This document shows positions 1 to 8,990 of a DNA stretch of 64,000 bases, in pieces. The stretch is from Burkholderia sp. Bp8963 (GTDB lineage: Bacteria; Pseudomonadota; Gammaproteobacteria; Burkholderiales; Burkholderiaceae). Position numbers and translations under genes: made by a program. Below the pieces are notes generated by a model. That model was given only the letters and a program-made list of their open reading frames with translations, ran no database searches and was not told the origin of the DNA. The first letter of the stretch is position 1; each line of letters starts with the position of its first letter. The DNA lies in NCBI RefSeq assembly GCF_003854275.1, contig NZ_QTQP01000030.1, positions 1-64,000 of the forward strand, read 5' to 3'.

Positions 1-38
1 CTCCGGCGGCAACAACCGCGCCACTGCTCTGTCCTTGA

Positions 39-338
39 ATGTCTGTCCGTATCGCGCCAATTCATTCTCTCTTTACTGCCCCCAGGTTCCAATTCTATCC
101 GGGCGGCATCTATTCTGACGCGGGGGGGAAGGAGTACGGCATCACGGAGTTGGAATTGCTCCGCGCGGCCGGCTTTGTGAAGGACAAGCCGAAGAAGTTG
201 CCGGCCAAATACTACGATCCGTCATCGGGCAAATCGTGGACGGGGCGCGGCGCGTGCCCGAAGTGGCTGGCTGGCAAAAACCTGGATGACTATCTGATCC
301 GCCCGGCTGCGAAGCCCTGGTGGCCAGGGGAAAATTGA
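39..338 (+). CDS. H-NS family C-terminal domain protein
   Basis: A 99-residue protein. Residues about 55-90 (KYYDPSSGKSWTGRGACPKWL, then a DDYLI stretch) match the C-terminal DNA-binding domain of H-NS/BpH3-type nucleoid proteins, which bind the minor groove of AT-rich DNA through the TWTGRGRxPxW-type loop. The usual N-terminal coiled-coil oligomerisation region is not recognisable: the first 30 residues look unrelated. A stop codon lies directly before the ATG and no Shine-Dalgarno sequence is visible. It is either a short DNA-binding accessory protein or a broken H-NS copy that acquired a new start. Family assignment is firm; functionality is uncertain. Confidence 0.7.
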   Translation: MSVRIAPIHSLFTAPRFQFYPGGIYSDAGGKEYGITELELLRAAGFVKDKPKKLPAKYYDPSSGKSWTGRGACPKWLAGKNLDDYLIRPAAKPWWPGEN

Positions 339-708
339 TAGGCCCGACGAATCTTTGCGCGTGCACGGTGTGACCACCTGTCCGCGACGGACAACGCTCC
401 GCGACGTCGAGCGACGCGATCACCAACGGCGGTGACGAGGACTTCGTGGCAGTGCGTCTGCATGTGTTCGACGGCGGCACCAACGACACGTTCGGCCTCG
501 CGCGGGGGAATTTCGCCTCCTCCTGTACCAATACGAGCGTGACTCAGCCGCAGTCGACGCCGTACGTCTCCGATTCCATGCAGGATTCTGGGCAGGGGCG
601 CAACGCAGGCTCCCCGAACTGCGAGTTCACCCTTGCCGCGTTAAATACTCTGATAAACTAAAAACTTCCCCCGAAGATTACCGAATAAACCACGCGATTT
701 GAGGTTGT
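339..708. other. Intergenic stretch with no confident gene
   Basis: 370 bases without a convincing gene. A plus-strand frame is open from about 374 to a TAA at 661 (phase of the GTG at 446), but its product has no recognisable domain and no start with a ribosome site. It could be the 3' end of a decayed gene. The last 50 bases are AT-richer and probably hold the promoter of the downstream antitoxin gene. Confidence 0.4.
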
Positions 709-1443
709 ATGGCTAGCAAGACGCTTCAGCGCCTGATGGAGGAGGCACCGCGCGGGCAACCGCTCGACACGGAAATGCTGAAGGATATGGGTGTCAGCCC
801 GGCACTCGCGACTTACATGGTCAAGGCGGGATGGCTGCAGCGACTGTCCAAGGGGGCCTACCTGCTCACGGGAGACAGCCCAAGCCGGGAAGGAATCGTC
901 GCGTACCTGAGTCGACGAGTGCCAGGCCTGCATGTGGGGGGCAAGGCCGCACTCGACTGGCAAGCCGGACGTGACAACATCGACTTCCGTGCGAAGGTCA
1001 TCTTATGGGCACAGAAATCCTGCGAGATTCCGGCGTGGGTTGACGAGCACATGTGCTACGCGTTCCAGACCACCCAGATCTTCAACGACGAGCTGCCGTA
1101 TGACGCGGGCCTCGAGCCACTGCCGAACGGCAATCCGCATGTGCTCGCTTCCGTTCCGGAACGCGCACTGCTCGAACTCGCCAGCGATATCGGCAAAGGG
1201 CAATCGATGGCGGAAGCGATCAATCTGATGGCGTCGCTGAGAAACATTCGGCCTTCCGTCCTCGAGCGATTCATGATGCACTGCAAGCGCGTCAAGGTTC
1301 TTCGGCTGGTTCGGGATCTGGGTAGGAGCAGCGACTATGCGTGGGGGGCAGACTTGCAGCGGTATGTCGACCGGATTGGCGCCGGGACGCGGTGGTCCAA
1401 CGTCAACAAAGACGGCGAACGTCTGACGCTCAACCCAAAATGA
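709..1443 (+). CDS. AbiEi-type antitoxin / transcriptional regulator (type IV TA)
   Basis: A 244-residue protein resembling AbiEi_3 antitoxins of type IV toxin-antitoxin systems. An N-terminal winged-helix region (about residues 1-75, with MVKAGWLQRLSKGAYLLTGD as the wing) binds the operon promoter. A C-terminal region beginning near LHVGGKAALDWQ is typical of the family. In AbiE systems the antitoxin represses the operon and counteracts the AbiEii nucleotidyltransferase toxin. The stop overlaps an ATG by four bases (ATGA at 1440-1443), the normal coupling to abiEii, but here the toxin is only a stub. The antitoxin itself looks full length, so it may persist as an orphan regulator. Confidence 0.8.
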   Translation: MASKTLQRLMEEAPRGQPLDTEMLKDMGVSPALATYMVKAGWLQRLSKGAYLLTGDSPSREGIVAYLSRRVPGLHVGGKAALDWQAGRDNIDFRAKVILWAQKSCEIPAWVDEHMCYAFQTTQIFNDELPYDAGLEPLPNGNPHVLASVPERALLELASDIGKGQSMAEAINLMASLRNIRPSVLERFMMHCKRVKVLRLVRDLGRSSDYAWGADLQRYVDRIGAGTRWSNVNKDGERLTLNPK

Positions 1444-1535
1444 ACGAACCCTACCTCGCTATGATCCGGTTGCGCCTCGCGATCGCCCCCGACGTCTTGC
1501 CGCTCTCGCATGCTGCTTGCTGCGCCCCACACTGA
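1440..1535 (+). pseudogene. AbiEii toxin remnant (N-terminal stub)
   Basis: The ATG overlaps the antitoxin stop and opens a 31-codon frame starting MNEPYLAMIRLRLAIAPDVL. That resembles the first 20 residues of AbiEii nucleotidyltransferase toxins. The frame then changes character and stops; the family's GG-TALNLF and D-x-D nucleotidyltransferase core, normally from about residue 25 onward, is absent from the following sequence in any frame. I infer a deletion that removed the catalytic part of the toxin. Confidence rests on the coupled position plus the short N-terminal match. Confidence 0.6.
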
Positions 1536-1631
1536 CCTTTGATCGGACATCGGGGCCTCTGTCTGGTCCTCTGAAAACGCTGTGACGACTTGATTGAAGC
1601 CACACAACGCTTGCCTCTTGGAACTACCTCT

Positions 1632-1985
1632 ATGTCGGACACTTTCGAGCTGATTGCCATCTCCTTGCCGCCCGACATGGCGCCCGAGGCGTTGCCGGCT
1701 GCGGTGAAGTCGATGGTCGCCGACTGCTGGCCCGGCATGAGCCGGGGGCAACTCATTGCTCGCGCGCGTCGCCATGCACTTCGACTCTCGTTACGTGCAC
1801 GCGAAGCCTGCGCCCCGGGTGAGATCGGGCGGTTCTGTCTGTACCTGACAGCAGACGGCGAAACCGTGCGTCTTGTAGCTCACCTGCGACGTGTCCTTCG
1901 TCGTCGCAAGCTGATGCGGTCCGGGAAACCCGTGAGAAATTCCGGCACACCCCCACGGGATCCGCGTCAGGCCTCGCTGTTTTGA
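1632..1985 (+). CDS. Hypothetical protein, 117 residues
   Basis: Not recognised. A 117-residue basic protein starting MSDTFELIAISLPP. The middle is arginine-rich (RARRHALRLSLRAREA, later RRVLRRRKLMRSGK) and the end is PRQASLF. The frame could start earlier at a TTG (1590), but the ATG at 1632 is better placed. The product has no signal peptide or membrane segment and the basic stretches could bind nucleic acid. It follows the toxin stub and may belong to the sequence that replaced the toxin gene. Codon use is compatible with a real gene; expression is not established. Confidence 0.4.
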   Translation: MSDTFELIAISLPPDMAPEALPAAVKSMVADCWPGMSRGQLIARARRHALRLSLRAREACAPGEIGRFCLYLTADGETVRLVAHLRRVLRRRKLMRSGKPVRNSGTPPRDPRQASLF

Positions 1986-2385
1986 TAACGATGCCGTGGT
2001 GAGTGCCGATGCGATACTTAAGGATACCTACATGATGATCTTGACTGCGAAAGGCTTGTAGGGCTTGGGCTGCGGGGGCCGAGGGCTGTTTCGCTCAGGC
2101 ATGAGCCGGATGACATTGGCGGCACGATGACGAAGCAAGCGGGCAAGGTGATCGATTGCGAGCATCCGAATGCAGGTAGGTGACGAACTCAGACAGGATA
2201 GGGATAACCCGCGTTCATATTGGGGAATACTCCGATGACGACGGACCGTCGTCATGGCCGCTCGGCCCTTTGTTTACAGGGGCCAGCGGCCTAAGTCGCG
2301 AGAGTTTCCCCTATTACCCGAGGCTGCCTATAATCGCTATCAACTTGTCCAAGAAATCGCGGTTACCAAGGTGAGGGGTGTCCAA
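1986..2385. other. Intergenic region upstream of the outer-membrane protein gene
   Basis: 400 bases with no confident gene. A minus-strand frame (2255-2028) gives a 75-residue arginine/proline-rich peptide with no recognised domain. The segment carries a perfect 21-base palindrome at 2235-2255. A Shine-Dalgarno-like AAGGTGAGG lies just before the downstream ATG at 2386. It probably holds the promoter of the beta-barrel gene. Confidence 0.4.
2235..2255. promoter_or_regulatory. Perfect 21-base palindrome, possible operator
   Basis: Two 10-base arms, ATGACGACGG and CCGTCGTCAT, flank a single A. There is no following T-run, so an operator fits better than a terminator. It lies about 130 bases upstream of the outer-membrane protein start. 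The binding protein is unknown. Confidence 0.4.
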
Positions 2386-3399
2386 ATGGGACAGTGCCGT
2401 CGCATCCATTCGCGCTTCGTCCTCGCAAGCGCGATCGCCGGTCTGGCAAGTCTGGCAGGCGCAGGCCTCGCGCACGCCGAGGACAGCCCATCGAGCTTGC
2501 CGAGCGGGTTCAAGCCATCGGAAAGAACGATCAACGTCTATGCAGTGTACGGTGACGGACGTGCGACCGAGGGTGGCGATATGCATTGGCGTGCCTACGA
2601 AGTCGGCTTCGGCGATGTCTTGAATGACTACCTTTCGGTCTACCTCGCGTATGTGAACGAGGGGCATCCCGCCGATCACCACCGTGACGGCTTCGCCGCC
2701 CTGGGTTCGTTTCGTTGGCCGGTCGGCGATCGCTTGGCGCTCGAGTTGTCGGCGGGGCCGTATTTCAGCATGGACACGACACATGTCGACAACCAGCCGC
2801 GTAACGAAAAGCGATGGGGCGTGCGCGCGTCAGCAGCGGTGCGGTATTACGTCGTTCCCAACCGCTTCTTCCTCAAGGTGCAGTACAACCACGTTCAGAT
2901 GATCGACGGATTCAACTCCGACGTGGTGCTCTTCGGCATCGGCTCGGATTTTGGCGGCGATCCTGGCCCGGCGCTTTCGGACGGCAAGACGCAGGTGAGC
3001 GTTTGGGCCGGGACGTCGCAGACGAACCGTCCCCAAGTGCCGATCGAAAAGGGGTATATGGTCGAAGTCAAGCGGCCGCTCGGCAATGCGTGGGCCTATT
3101 CGGCGAGCTTCGTCTATGAAGGCAATAACGGCGTCGCCGGCCGAAGAGGTGTGGCAGCGCAATTCTGGTACGTCGCGCCGATCAGGAGCAAATGGACGCT
3201 TTCGGCAGGTGTAGGCCCGTATCTCTCGCATGATCGGGACGAGGTCTCGAGCAAGACGAGACTCAATGCCTTGCTCAGCGCGCAGGTGACCTATCAGGTC
3301 ACGAACGATTGGGCGGGGAGCTTGCGCTTCAATCGTGTCGCAACCGGCAACAACAAGGACCAGGACATGTTCATGGTCGGCCTGGCGCGCAATTTCTAG
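2386..3399 (+). CDS. Outer-membrane beta-barrel protein with two PagL-like halves
   Basis: A 337-residue protein with a signal peptide (MGQCRRIHSRFVLASAIAGL, cleavage near AHA-ED at about residue 30) and a C-terminal phenylalanine (GLARNF), the outer-membrane insertion signature. The ATG at 2386 is chosen over an upstream in-frame start because it has AAGGTGAGG before it and begins the signal sequence. The mature part alternates short amphipathic strands. Two stretches look related: one with YLSVYLAYVNEGHPADHHRDGF and LALELSAGPYFSMDTT, the other with YSASFVYEGNNGVAGRRG and WTLSAGVGPYLSHDRDE. The NEGHP-HHRDG stretch resembles acyloxyacyl hydrolase/PagL-like barrels, but I cannot confirm catalytic His/Ser residues. 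Function unknown beyond an outer-membrane barrel. Confidence 0.7.
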   Translation: MGQCRRIHSRFVLASAIAGLASLAGAGLAHAEDSPSSLPSGFKPSERTINVYAVYGDGRATEGGDMHWRAYEVGFGDVLNDYLSVYLAYVNEGHPADHHRDGFAALGSFRWPVGDRLALELSAGPYFSMDTTHVDNQPRNEKRWGVRASAAVRYYVVPNRFFLKVQYNHVQMIDGFNSDVVLFGIGSDFGGDPGPALSDGKTQVSVWAGTSQTNRPQVPIEKGYMVEVKRPLGNAWAYSASFVYEGNNGVAGRRGVAAQFWYVAPIRSKWTLSAGVGPYLSHDRDEVSSKTRLNALLSAQVTYQVTNDWAGSLRFNRVATGNNKDQDMFMVGLARNF

Positions 3400-3527
3400 C
3401 GTCTCATTCCGACTTCGCTCGCGCAAACGGACTGGATTGACTGCGATACGTGAGCGAATTCGCAATCCCCGCTCGTCGACGAGAAGAAGCGACGCACCCG
3501 AAGACCGAACACCTCCGCCCTCTCGAT

Positions 3528-4613
3528 TCAATAAAACTCGTTCCGATTAGGAAACAGCTCGCCCAAGGTGATCGCACGATCGCCCCGATCGGATATCTCA
3601 CCGAGTGCTCCCGGTGCCTGACCTTCCCGATAAGCGCTCGGCGACACCCCGCGGCGGCCTGGACTCGACTGTGCATCGAGGCTGCGCTGGTTCAGCCGCG
3701 CGGCGATCAGCACGAGTCCGGCGAGCAACGCGGTCGCGCCCGACGTCGCGATCAGCACGTTGAACACCTGCTCCGGCACCACGTAGTTCGCAATCACGGT
3801 CAGAAAGCCGAACGCGGTCGACGCGAGCACGGCGGCTTTCGGCGTGCCGGTCGAGTCGGTGCGCTGCAGGAACGCAGGCGCGTCCTTGCGCTTTGCGAGC
3901 GAGAAGAGCATCCGCGACGCCGTATACAGTGCCGAGTTCAGGCAGCTCGCGACCGAGACGAGCACGATGACGTCGATGATCGCCTTCGCATGCGGCACGC
4001 CGAGCAGTTCCATCACGCGCTGGTAGGAGCCGTGCACCGGCAGCAGCGGGTCGTTCCACGGCACGATCGCGGTGACGAACAGGATCGAGCCGAGATAGAA
4101 CAGCGAGATGCGCCAGATCACCGAATTCGTCGCGCGCACGATCTGGCGCTCCGGATGTTCGGATTCGGCCGCGGCGATCGTCACGATTTCGGTGCCGACG
4201 AACGAGAACATCGTCATCAGCATGCCGGCGAACACCGCGCCGATCCCGTTCGGCATGAACCCGCCGTGCGTGACCAGGTTCGCGAAGCCCGACACTGGGC
4301 CGCCCGGCAGCAGTCCGAAAACGGCCGCGCCGCCGATCGCGATGAACAGCGCGATCGCGACGACCTTGATCAGCGCGAACCAGAATTCGAATTCGCCGTA
4401 GTTCTTGACCGAGAAGAGGTTGGTGACCGTCAGCAGCAGCGTGATGCCGAGCGCGCCCGTCAGCGCATAGGCGAGCAGCGCCGCTGGTCCGGCTGCCGCG
4501 ATGGCGTGTCCGGAGCCGACGAACAGGCCCGCGCCGATCACGCCCGCGATCGACAGCATCGTGACGTGGCGTTGCTTCAGGCCTGTCGCGAGGCCCGTGT
4601 GACTATTATTCAT
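3528..4613 (-). pseudogene. Amino-acid permease (APC superfamily, GabP/CycA-like), deleted internally and truncated
   Basis: The start (ATG at 4613 after GGAGG) and first 50 residues, with GVIGAGLFVGSGHAI, are normal for amino-acid/proton symporters of the GabP/AnsP/CycA group. After LLAYALTGAL the sequence jumps straight to GITLLLTVTNLFSVKNYGEFEFW, which in the family comes after TM4. Roughly 70 residues (TM2 to TM4, including the GEMA loop) are missing without breaking the frame. The C-terminus also leaves the family pattern after NVLIATSGATALLAGLVLIA and runs into about 50 unrelated residues, so the last transmembrane helices are gone. The 361-residue product is therefore very probably inactive. 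It may mark a boundary of the inserted aromatic cluster to its right. Confidence 0.75.
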
Positions 4614-4946
4614 GTCATCCTCCAATCCATATTTTTGATTTCTGGCCTGCTGTCCAATGAACTGCGCCTTCCAGGACGGCGATGCGGCGCCTCGGCACGC
4701 AATTGCCCACCTGGCGACGTGTATCTTCTCGGCACAAAGCCATGGGATCTAGAAAATATCCGACCGCGACCCATAACAAATGCGACGCGCTGTTGATCGG
4801 CTGCGACACTTTTCGTCCCGTCGTGAAGCCGGGGCAGTTAGTTTCCTTGAGCGCCGCTTTTGATCTTTGCCCCGGCCGGCTTCGGCAAATATGAATTCGC
4901 TTGCCGTGCGACATCCCGGAAAGGGTTGCCGACGGAACGACGGGAG

Positions 4947-6020
4947 TCAGAAGCGGTGCTGGATACCCAACATCACACCGGTCTGGTTCTCGCCCGGCTC
5001 GACCGTTCCGCCCGCCGCCACGGACACCGCGCTGGTCCGGCTATTTACCATGTAGCCCGCCAATGCATAGATGAACGTGCTTTTCGACAGCAGGTAGGTC
5101 GCGCGGGCCGCAACCAGCGTCGCATTCGAGATCCCGTGTGCGATGTAGTGGGAGGCTTGGGCATCAAGCGACCATTGAGGCGCGGGCATATAGTTGATAC
5201 CCCCGAAATACAGATCGGAGCGCATCGATGCGGCCGCGGCCTCGACGATGCGATGCACCCAGCCCAGCCCCACTTTTGCTTGCGCGAACCGGTAATAGGC
5301 GTCGACCACCGTATGCGTATCCGTGAAGGCGCTGCTCGTGAGCGGTGCAGACGCACCCTTTCCGCCGCGCATCTGGTCGTATGATCCTGCAACGCCGAAA
5401 TTGGCCCCCTCGTATGCAAGCATGCCGGTGAACTGCTTGCACGCCAGATAGTCACCCGGCACCTGTCCACCACAATTCGTTGCGGACGGACCGGCGGGAC
5501 CGGCGGCATCGCGGCCGAAGCTGTAGGTTGCGCCGACCGTCAGTCCACCAAATTTCCCCGTATACGCGATCGAGTTATCGCTTCTCGCATTCGCCAGATA
5601 CGGATCGAAGTTCGCGAATGAGTGCAGCGATGGCCCGATGATATCGGCATAACCCAGTGTGTTGTAGGTCATGTTGAACTGGCGGCCAAGCAATACGGTG
5701 CCGTACGCCGAGCTCATGCCGACGGTTGCGGTGCGCCCCATCAATCGTCCGCCGTATCCGAGCACGCCCGTGTCCGGCGCAAAGCCGCTTTCGAGGTTGA
5801 ACAATGCCTTGAGACCGCCGCCAAGGTCCTCGCTTCCTTTCAATCCAAAGCGCGACGGCAATTCGCCGGTAATCGACGGCATGCCAAAGGACGAGCCGCC
5901 GCCTGCCGCGTGGTTGTAATAGGCGACGCCCGTATCCATGATGCCGTACAACGTCACGCTGCTTTGCGCGTGCGCAGTCGCCGCAACCAGGGCCAAGCCC
6001 GCCAATGCATGCTTTTTCAC
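4947..6020 (-). CDS. Gram-negative porin (OmpC-like)
   Basis: A complete 357-residue general porin of the beta-proteobacterial trimeric 16-strand family. It starts with a GTG at 6020 preceded by GGGAGGAGA and has a signal peptide ending AHA-QSSVTLYG. The family hallmarks SRFGLKGSEDLGGGLKALFNLE, a YGTVLLGRQ strand and the terminal GIQHRF are present. It forms water-filled pores for small solutes in the outer membrane. It is the last gene of a leftward series with an oxidoreductase, transporter, FAA hydrolase and hydroxylase, so I infer that it feeds the substrate of that pathway. No truncation seen. Confidence 0.92.
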   Translation of the reverse strand: MKKHALAGLALVAATAHAQSSVTLYGIMDTGVAYYNHAAGGGSSFGMPSITGELPSRFGLKGSEDLGGGLKALFNLESGFAPDTGVLGYGGRLMGRTATVGMSSAYGTVLLGRQFNMTYNTLGYADIIGPSLHSFANFDPYLANARSDNSIAYTGKFGGLTVGATYSFGRDAAGPAGPSATNCGGQVPGDYLACKQFTGMLAYEGANFGVAGSYDQMRGGKGASAPLTSSAFTDTHTVVDAYYRFAQAKVGLGWVHRIVEAAAASMRSDLYFGGINYMPAPQWSLDAQASHYIAHGISNATLVAARATYLLSKSTFIYALAGYMVNSRTSAVSVAAGGTVEPGENQTGVMLGIQHRF

Positions 6021-6146
6021 AGATCTCCTCCCGTTATTGAAAGAACTCGGATCAGACGAAATCGCGTCATCAGACCTGCGATTGCGGCGACTCCGCTCAC
6101 GCGAGGCAAGACGAACGAATCTGCTCGAACGTTTCGCACGCTTTTG

Positions 6147-7178
6147 CTATTTGGATTGCCCCAAGACGTCGAGCAGGATCTTGCCCGCGACATCACCTCG
6201 TTCCAGAGCGTCGTGTGCTGCGCTGGCCAGTTCCAGCGGAAGACGCTGCGTGATCATCGGTTTGACCGTGGTGCCGATGAGAGGCCATACGTTCGCGTGC
6301 AGCCAGCGCGCAATGCCGTTTTTCTCTTCGTTCGGCAGCGGCCTCAACAAGGAGCCGGTCACTACCGCCTCTTTGCGCATCAGTTCACGCAGCGGGAAGG
6401 CCAGGTCGGCATTTCCGCCCGGCGACAGATGCACCACGCGGCCTCGGTGGGCGAGCGCCTCGATGTTCTGGCGACCGTAGGCGGCACCGGCCATGTCCAG
6501 GATGACGTCCACGCCTTTCCCGCCAGTAGCCGCCTGCACCGCATCAGTGAATGCGATGGTTCGGTAGTTGAATGCCTTAACCGCACCGAGCGCTTCCGCC
6601 ATCGCGCACTTCTCATCGGTGCCGCATGTCGCATACACTGCGTGGCCGCGTGCCGTCAGCATTTGGGTCGCCAGGGTGCCGACGCCGCTCGTGCCGCCGT
6701 GGATCAGCACGGATTCGCCCGGAGCGAGTTTCGCCACATTGAAGAAGTTGTGCACGGTGGTGAACAGGGCTTCCGGCAGTGCCGCCGCGTCGCGCAGCGA
6801 GATTGCCGGCGGAACAGGCAAGACCTGTCCCGCGTCGGCAATCGCATATTCCGCGTAGCCGCCGCCATTGACGAGTGCGCATACCTCGTCACCCATCTCG
6901 ACGCTCGTGACGTGCGCGCCGACACGCGCCACGACACCGGAAACCTCAAGCCCTGGCACGGGGCTATGCTCCGTGTCAGGGCCGCGGCGGCGTTGATTGA
7001 CGTCATGCCGGTTCACGCCGGCGGATACGACCCGGATCAGCACGTCCGACGAGCCACATTTCGGCACGGGCATTTCGACCGGAACAAGGACTTCGGGGCC
7101 GCCGGCAGCAGTAATCTGGATGCCGATCTGATGATTCGGGATGGGTTCGAAGTGGTTTTCTTGCATTTTTATTAGCAT
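6147..7178 (-). CDS. Zinc-independent quinone oxidoreductase (MDR family)
   Basis: About 343 residues of the medium-chain dehydrogenase/reductase superfamily, NADPH:quinone oxidoreductase (QOR/PIG3) branch. An N-terminal GroES-like domain (ITAAGGPEVL..., SAGVNRHDVNQRRR) is followed by a Rossmann domain with the NADPH motif GGTSGVGTLATQML. The catalytic zinc ligands of true alcohol dehydrogenases are missing, as usual for QOR. It would reduce quinones or conjugated enones with NADPH. Three in-frame starts (TTG 7199, ATG 7178, ATG 7166) lack a clear ribosome site; 7178 is a compromise. It sits between an aromatic-acid transporter and a porin, suggesting a role in the same aromatic pathway, perhaps quinone handling. 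Confidence 0.85.
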   Translation of the reverse strand: MLIKMQENHFEPIPNHQIGIQITAAGGPEVLVPVEMPVPKCGSSDVLIRVVSAGVNRHDVNQRRRGPDTEHSPVPGLEVSGVVARVGAHVTSVEMGDEVCALVNGGGYAEYAIADAGQVLPVPPAISLRDAAALPEALFTTVHNFFNVAKLAPGESVLIHGGTSGVGTLATQMLTARGHAVYATCGTDEKCAMAEALGAVKAFNYRTIAFTDAVQAATGGKGVDVILDMAGAAYGRQNIEALAHRGRVVHLSPGGNADLAFPLRELMRKEAVVTGSLLRPLPNEEKNGIARWLHANVWPLIGTTVKPMITQRLPLELASAAHDALERGDVAGKILLDVLGQSK

Positions 7179-7368
7179 TGCGAAGTGATATGTAGGCAAC
7201 CGATCCCCGGAGAGAGGCGCTTGGGAATATTCAGGAGATCAACCTCGCCAGTGGCGGGATCGATCAGAGGATACGGTTACGCACTTGCAAATCGGACGGA
7301 CCGGGTGCGGAAGACAGCATCGCGGATATTGGCCACGGTGCTCGATCAAGTCGGCATCGACGTCGAGT

Positions 7369-8739
7369 TCATCCCGCCCGCTTATCGGCGGTTCCGTACA
7401 TTCCGGAATCGGCTGTCTGCGCGGTGTTCGCACGGTCGAGAAGCAGCACGAACACGGCGGCGGTCCCCAGCACTGCGCCGAACACGCGGTACAGCATCGA
7501 CGGTGTCCAGCCGAGGGTCAGCATGTAGCCCGTCCAAATCGGGACGACGACCGAGACGGCTCGTCCGAATCCGATCATCAGGCCAACAGCCGTACCTCGC
7601 ACGATCGCGGGATAAATGGGCGGACTGATTGCATAGAAGGCACAAACACCACCACTCGCGCAGACGCCGACGAGCATGGCAAGCGGTATAGCCAGTGCGA
7701 CATTTCGGAAGTACACGGCATACAGCGTGTACACGACAGCACCACCAATCAGAATCAGGGCGGTTACCATGACCGGACGGATCCTGAGCGACAGGCTGGC
7801 GAACAGCAACGACCCAATGACGCCGCCGATCATGATGAGCGTGCCGACGTGCACACCATACCCGAGGCTTCCGGTCGCGTCCGCGATCAGTTTGGTGGTC
7901 CAGGTATTGGCGAAATAGAAGGCGGCGATGAGTCCCGCGTAGCCGAGCCAAAGGCAGACGGTGCGGAGCAGCATGATGCCACCAAATATCGATTTCGCCG
8001 CGACCGCAAACGCAGGACCGTCGCTTTTGCGGGAAGCGTCAGGAAGCACCACGGATTGGGGGTGGCCGAGCCAGGCGGCGATCTTGTTGTATTTTTCCAG
8101 CGCGCGCTTGGGCCGACGCTCAATCAGGTATTCGGCCGACTCCGGCAGCATCAGGGTAACGAGGGCAGTCATCGCCAAAGTCAGCAACCCACCGAACGCG
8201 AACGGTCCACACCATCCGTATCTCGCAACGAGAGGCTCCACGACGCTACCCGCGAGCGCGGAACCCAACGGCAGTCCAATGCCGTATAGGCCCATGACGA
8301 CGCCACGGCGCTTGTCGGAGCTGTACTCGGAGACAAGGACATTGATACTGGCGATCAAGCCGCCAATGAACAAGCCTGCAAACGCCCGGACAACGAGCAA
8401 TTCCTGGATATTCTCGGCTCTGGCGGACAACAGCATCCCGACGGTGACCAGCACGAGACACAGCAGAATGTGGGCGCGACGCCCGATCCGGTCTGCGAGT
8501 GGAGAAATGATGGCCGCACCAAGCGCCATTCCAAACACGCTCGCGCTGAGCAGATAGCCGGCTTCGACCGGGCTCAGCTTCCATGCCTTCGCCAGATGCG
8601 GCATCACGAATGGCAGCACAATGATCTCGTAACCGTCGATCATCGTAAGCAGAATGCAAATGACAATCACGACGATCTGCTGCCATTGCATCGGCCGGTT
8701 CTTTATCGCTTCACGGATGTCCATGGTCCGGATGTCCAT
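7369..8739 (-). CDS. MFS transporter, aromatic acid:H+ symporter (AAHS) type
   Basis: A 456-residue, 12-helix major-facilitator transporter. The first helix carries the AAHS signature (ILLTMIDGYEIIVLPFVMPHL: a D-G-Y/F-D-like motif within TM1), and the loop between TM2 and TM3 has the MFS motif PLADRIGRRAHIL. A second helix block begins near LLRTVCLWLGYAGLIAAFY. AAHS members such as PcaK, BenK and MhpT take up benzoates, hydroxybenzoates and phenylpropanoids with protons across the inner membrane. The start at 8739 has AGGAGA seven bases upstream. It lies downstream of the hydroxylase and FAA hydrolase genes, so it probably imports their substrate. Confidence 0.9.
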   Translation of the reverse strand: MDIRTMDIREAIKNRPMQWQQIVVIVICILLTMIDGYEIIVLPFVMPHLAKAWKLSPVEAGYLLSASVFGMALGAAIISPLADRIGRRAHILLCLVLVTVGMLLSARAENIQELLVVRAFAGLFIGGLIASINVLVSEYSSDKRRGVVMGLYGIGLPLGSALAGSVVEPLVARYGWCGPFAFGGLLTLAMTALVTLMLPESAEYLIERRPKRALEKYNKIAAWLGHPQSVVLPDASRKSDGPAFAVAAKSIFGGIMLLRTVCLWLGYAGLIAAFYFANTWTTKLIADATGSLGYGVHVGTLIMIGGVIGSLLFASLSLRIRPVMVTALILIGGAVVYTLYAVYFRNVALAIPLAMLVGVCASGGVCAFYAISPPIYPAIVRGTAVGLMIGFGRAVSVVVPIWTGYMLTLGWTPSMLYRVFGAVLGTAAVFVLLLDRANTAQTADSGMYGTADKRAG

Positions 8740-8990
8740 AAAGTTGTCTCCTGGTGTTTGTCTAGGCTTCGCATTGATGACCCCAGCGTACGTGCGGTCA
8801 TCCCTCGCTATTCGAATACTTCCTCAGTGCAAGCAACACTTCATGTCGGGTTTGCCTTTCAGCCACCCGTAGTTTCGAGCCAGCCGCTCCATCTAGCGCC
8901 ATGAATGGAGTCGACCCGTCCTTTCGCCAGGTTCAGAAGCGCCGGCGCGCGATGCCTCGATCCAGCCGAGGACAGCGCACCGGCAGAGCC

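Noticed and set aside
446-661. 71-codon frame after the H-NS-like gene as a real gene
   Set aside because: GTG start without ribosome site and no recognisable domain; kept only as a possible decayed 3' end in the intergenic note.
2199-2212. TAGGGATAAC resembling part of the I-SceI site
   Set aside because: Only the first 10 of 18 bases match; the rest differs, so it is coincidental and no sign of engineering.
3450-4796. Long plus-strand open frame (448 codons) opposite the permease
   Set aside because: The product is His/Arg/Asp-rich without any domain and is antisense to a clear APC permease; it is a GC-rich shadow frame.
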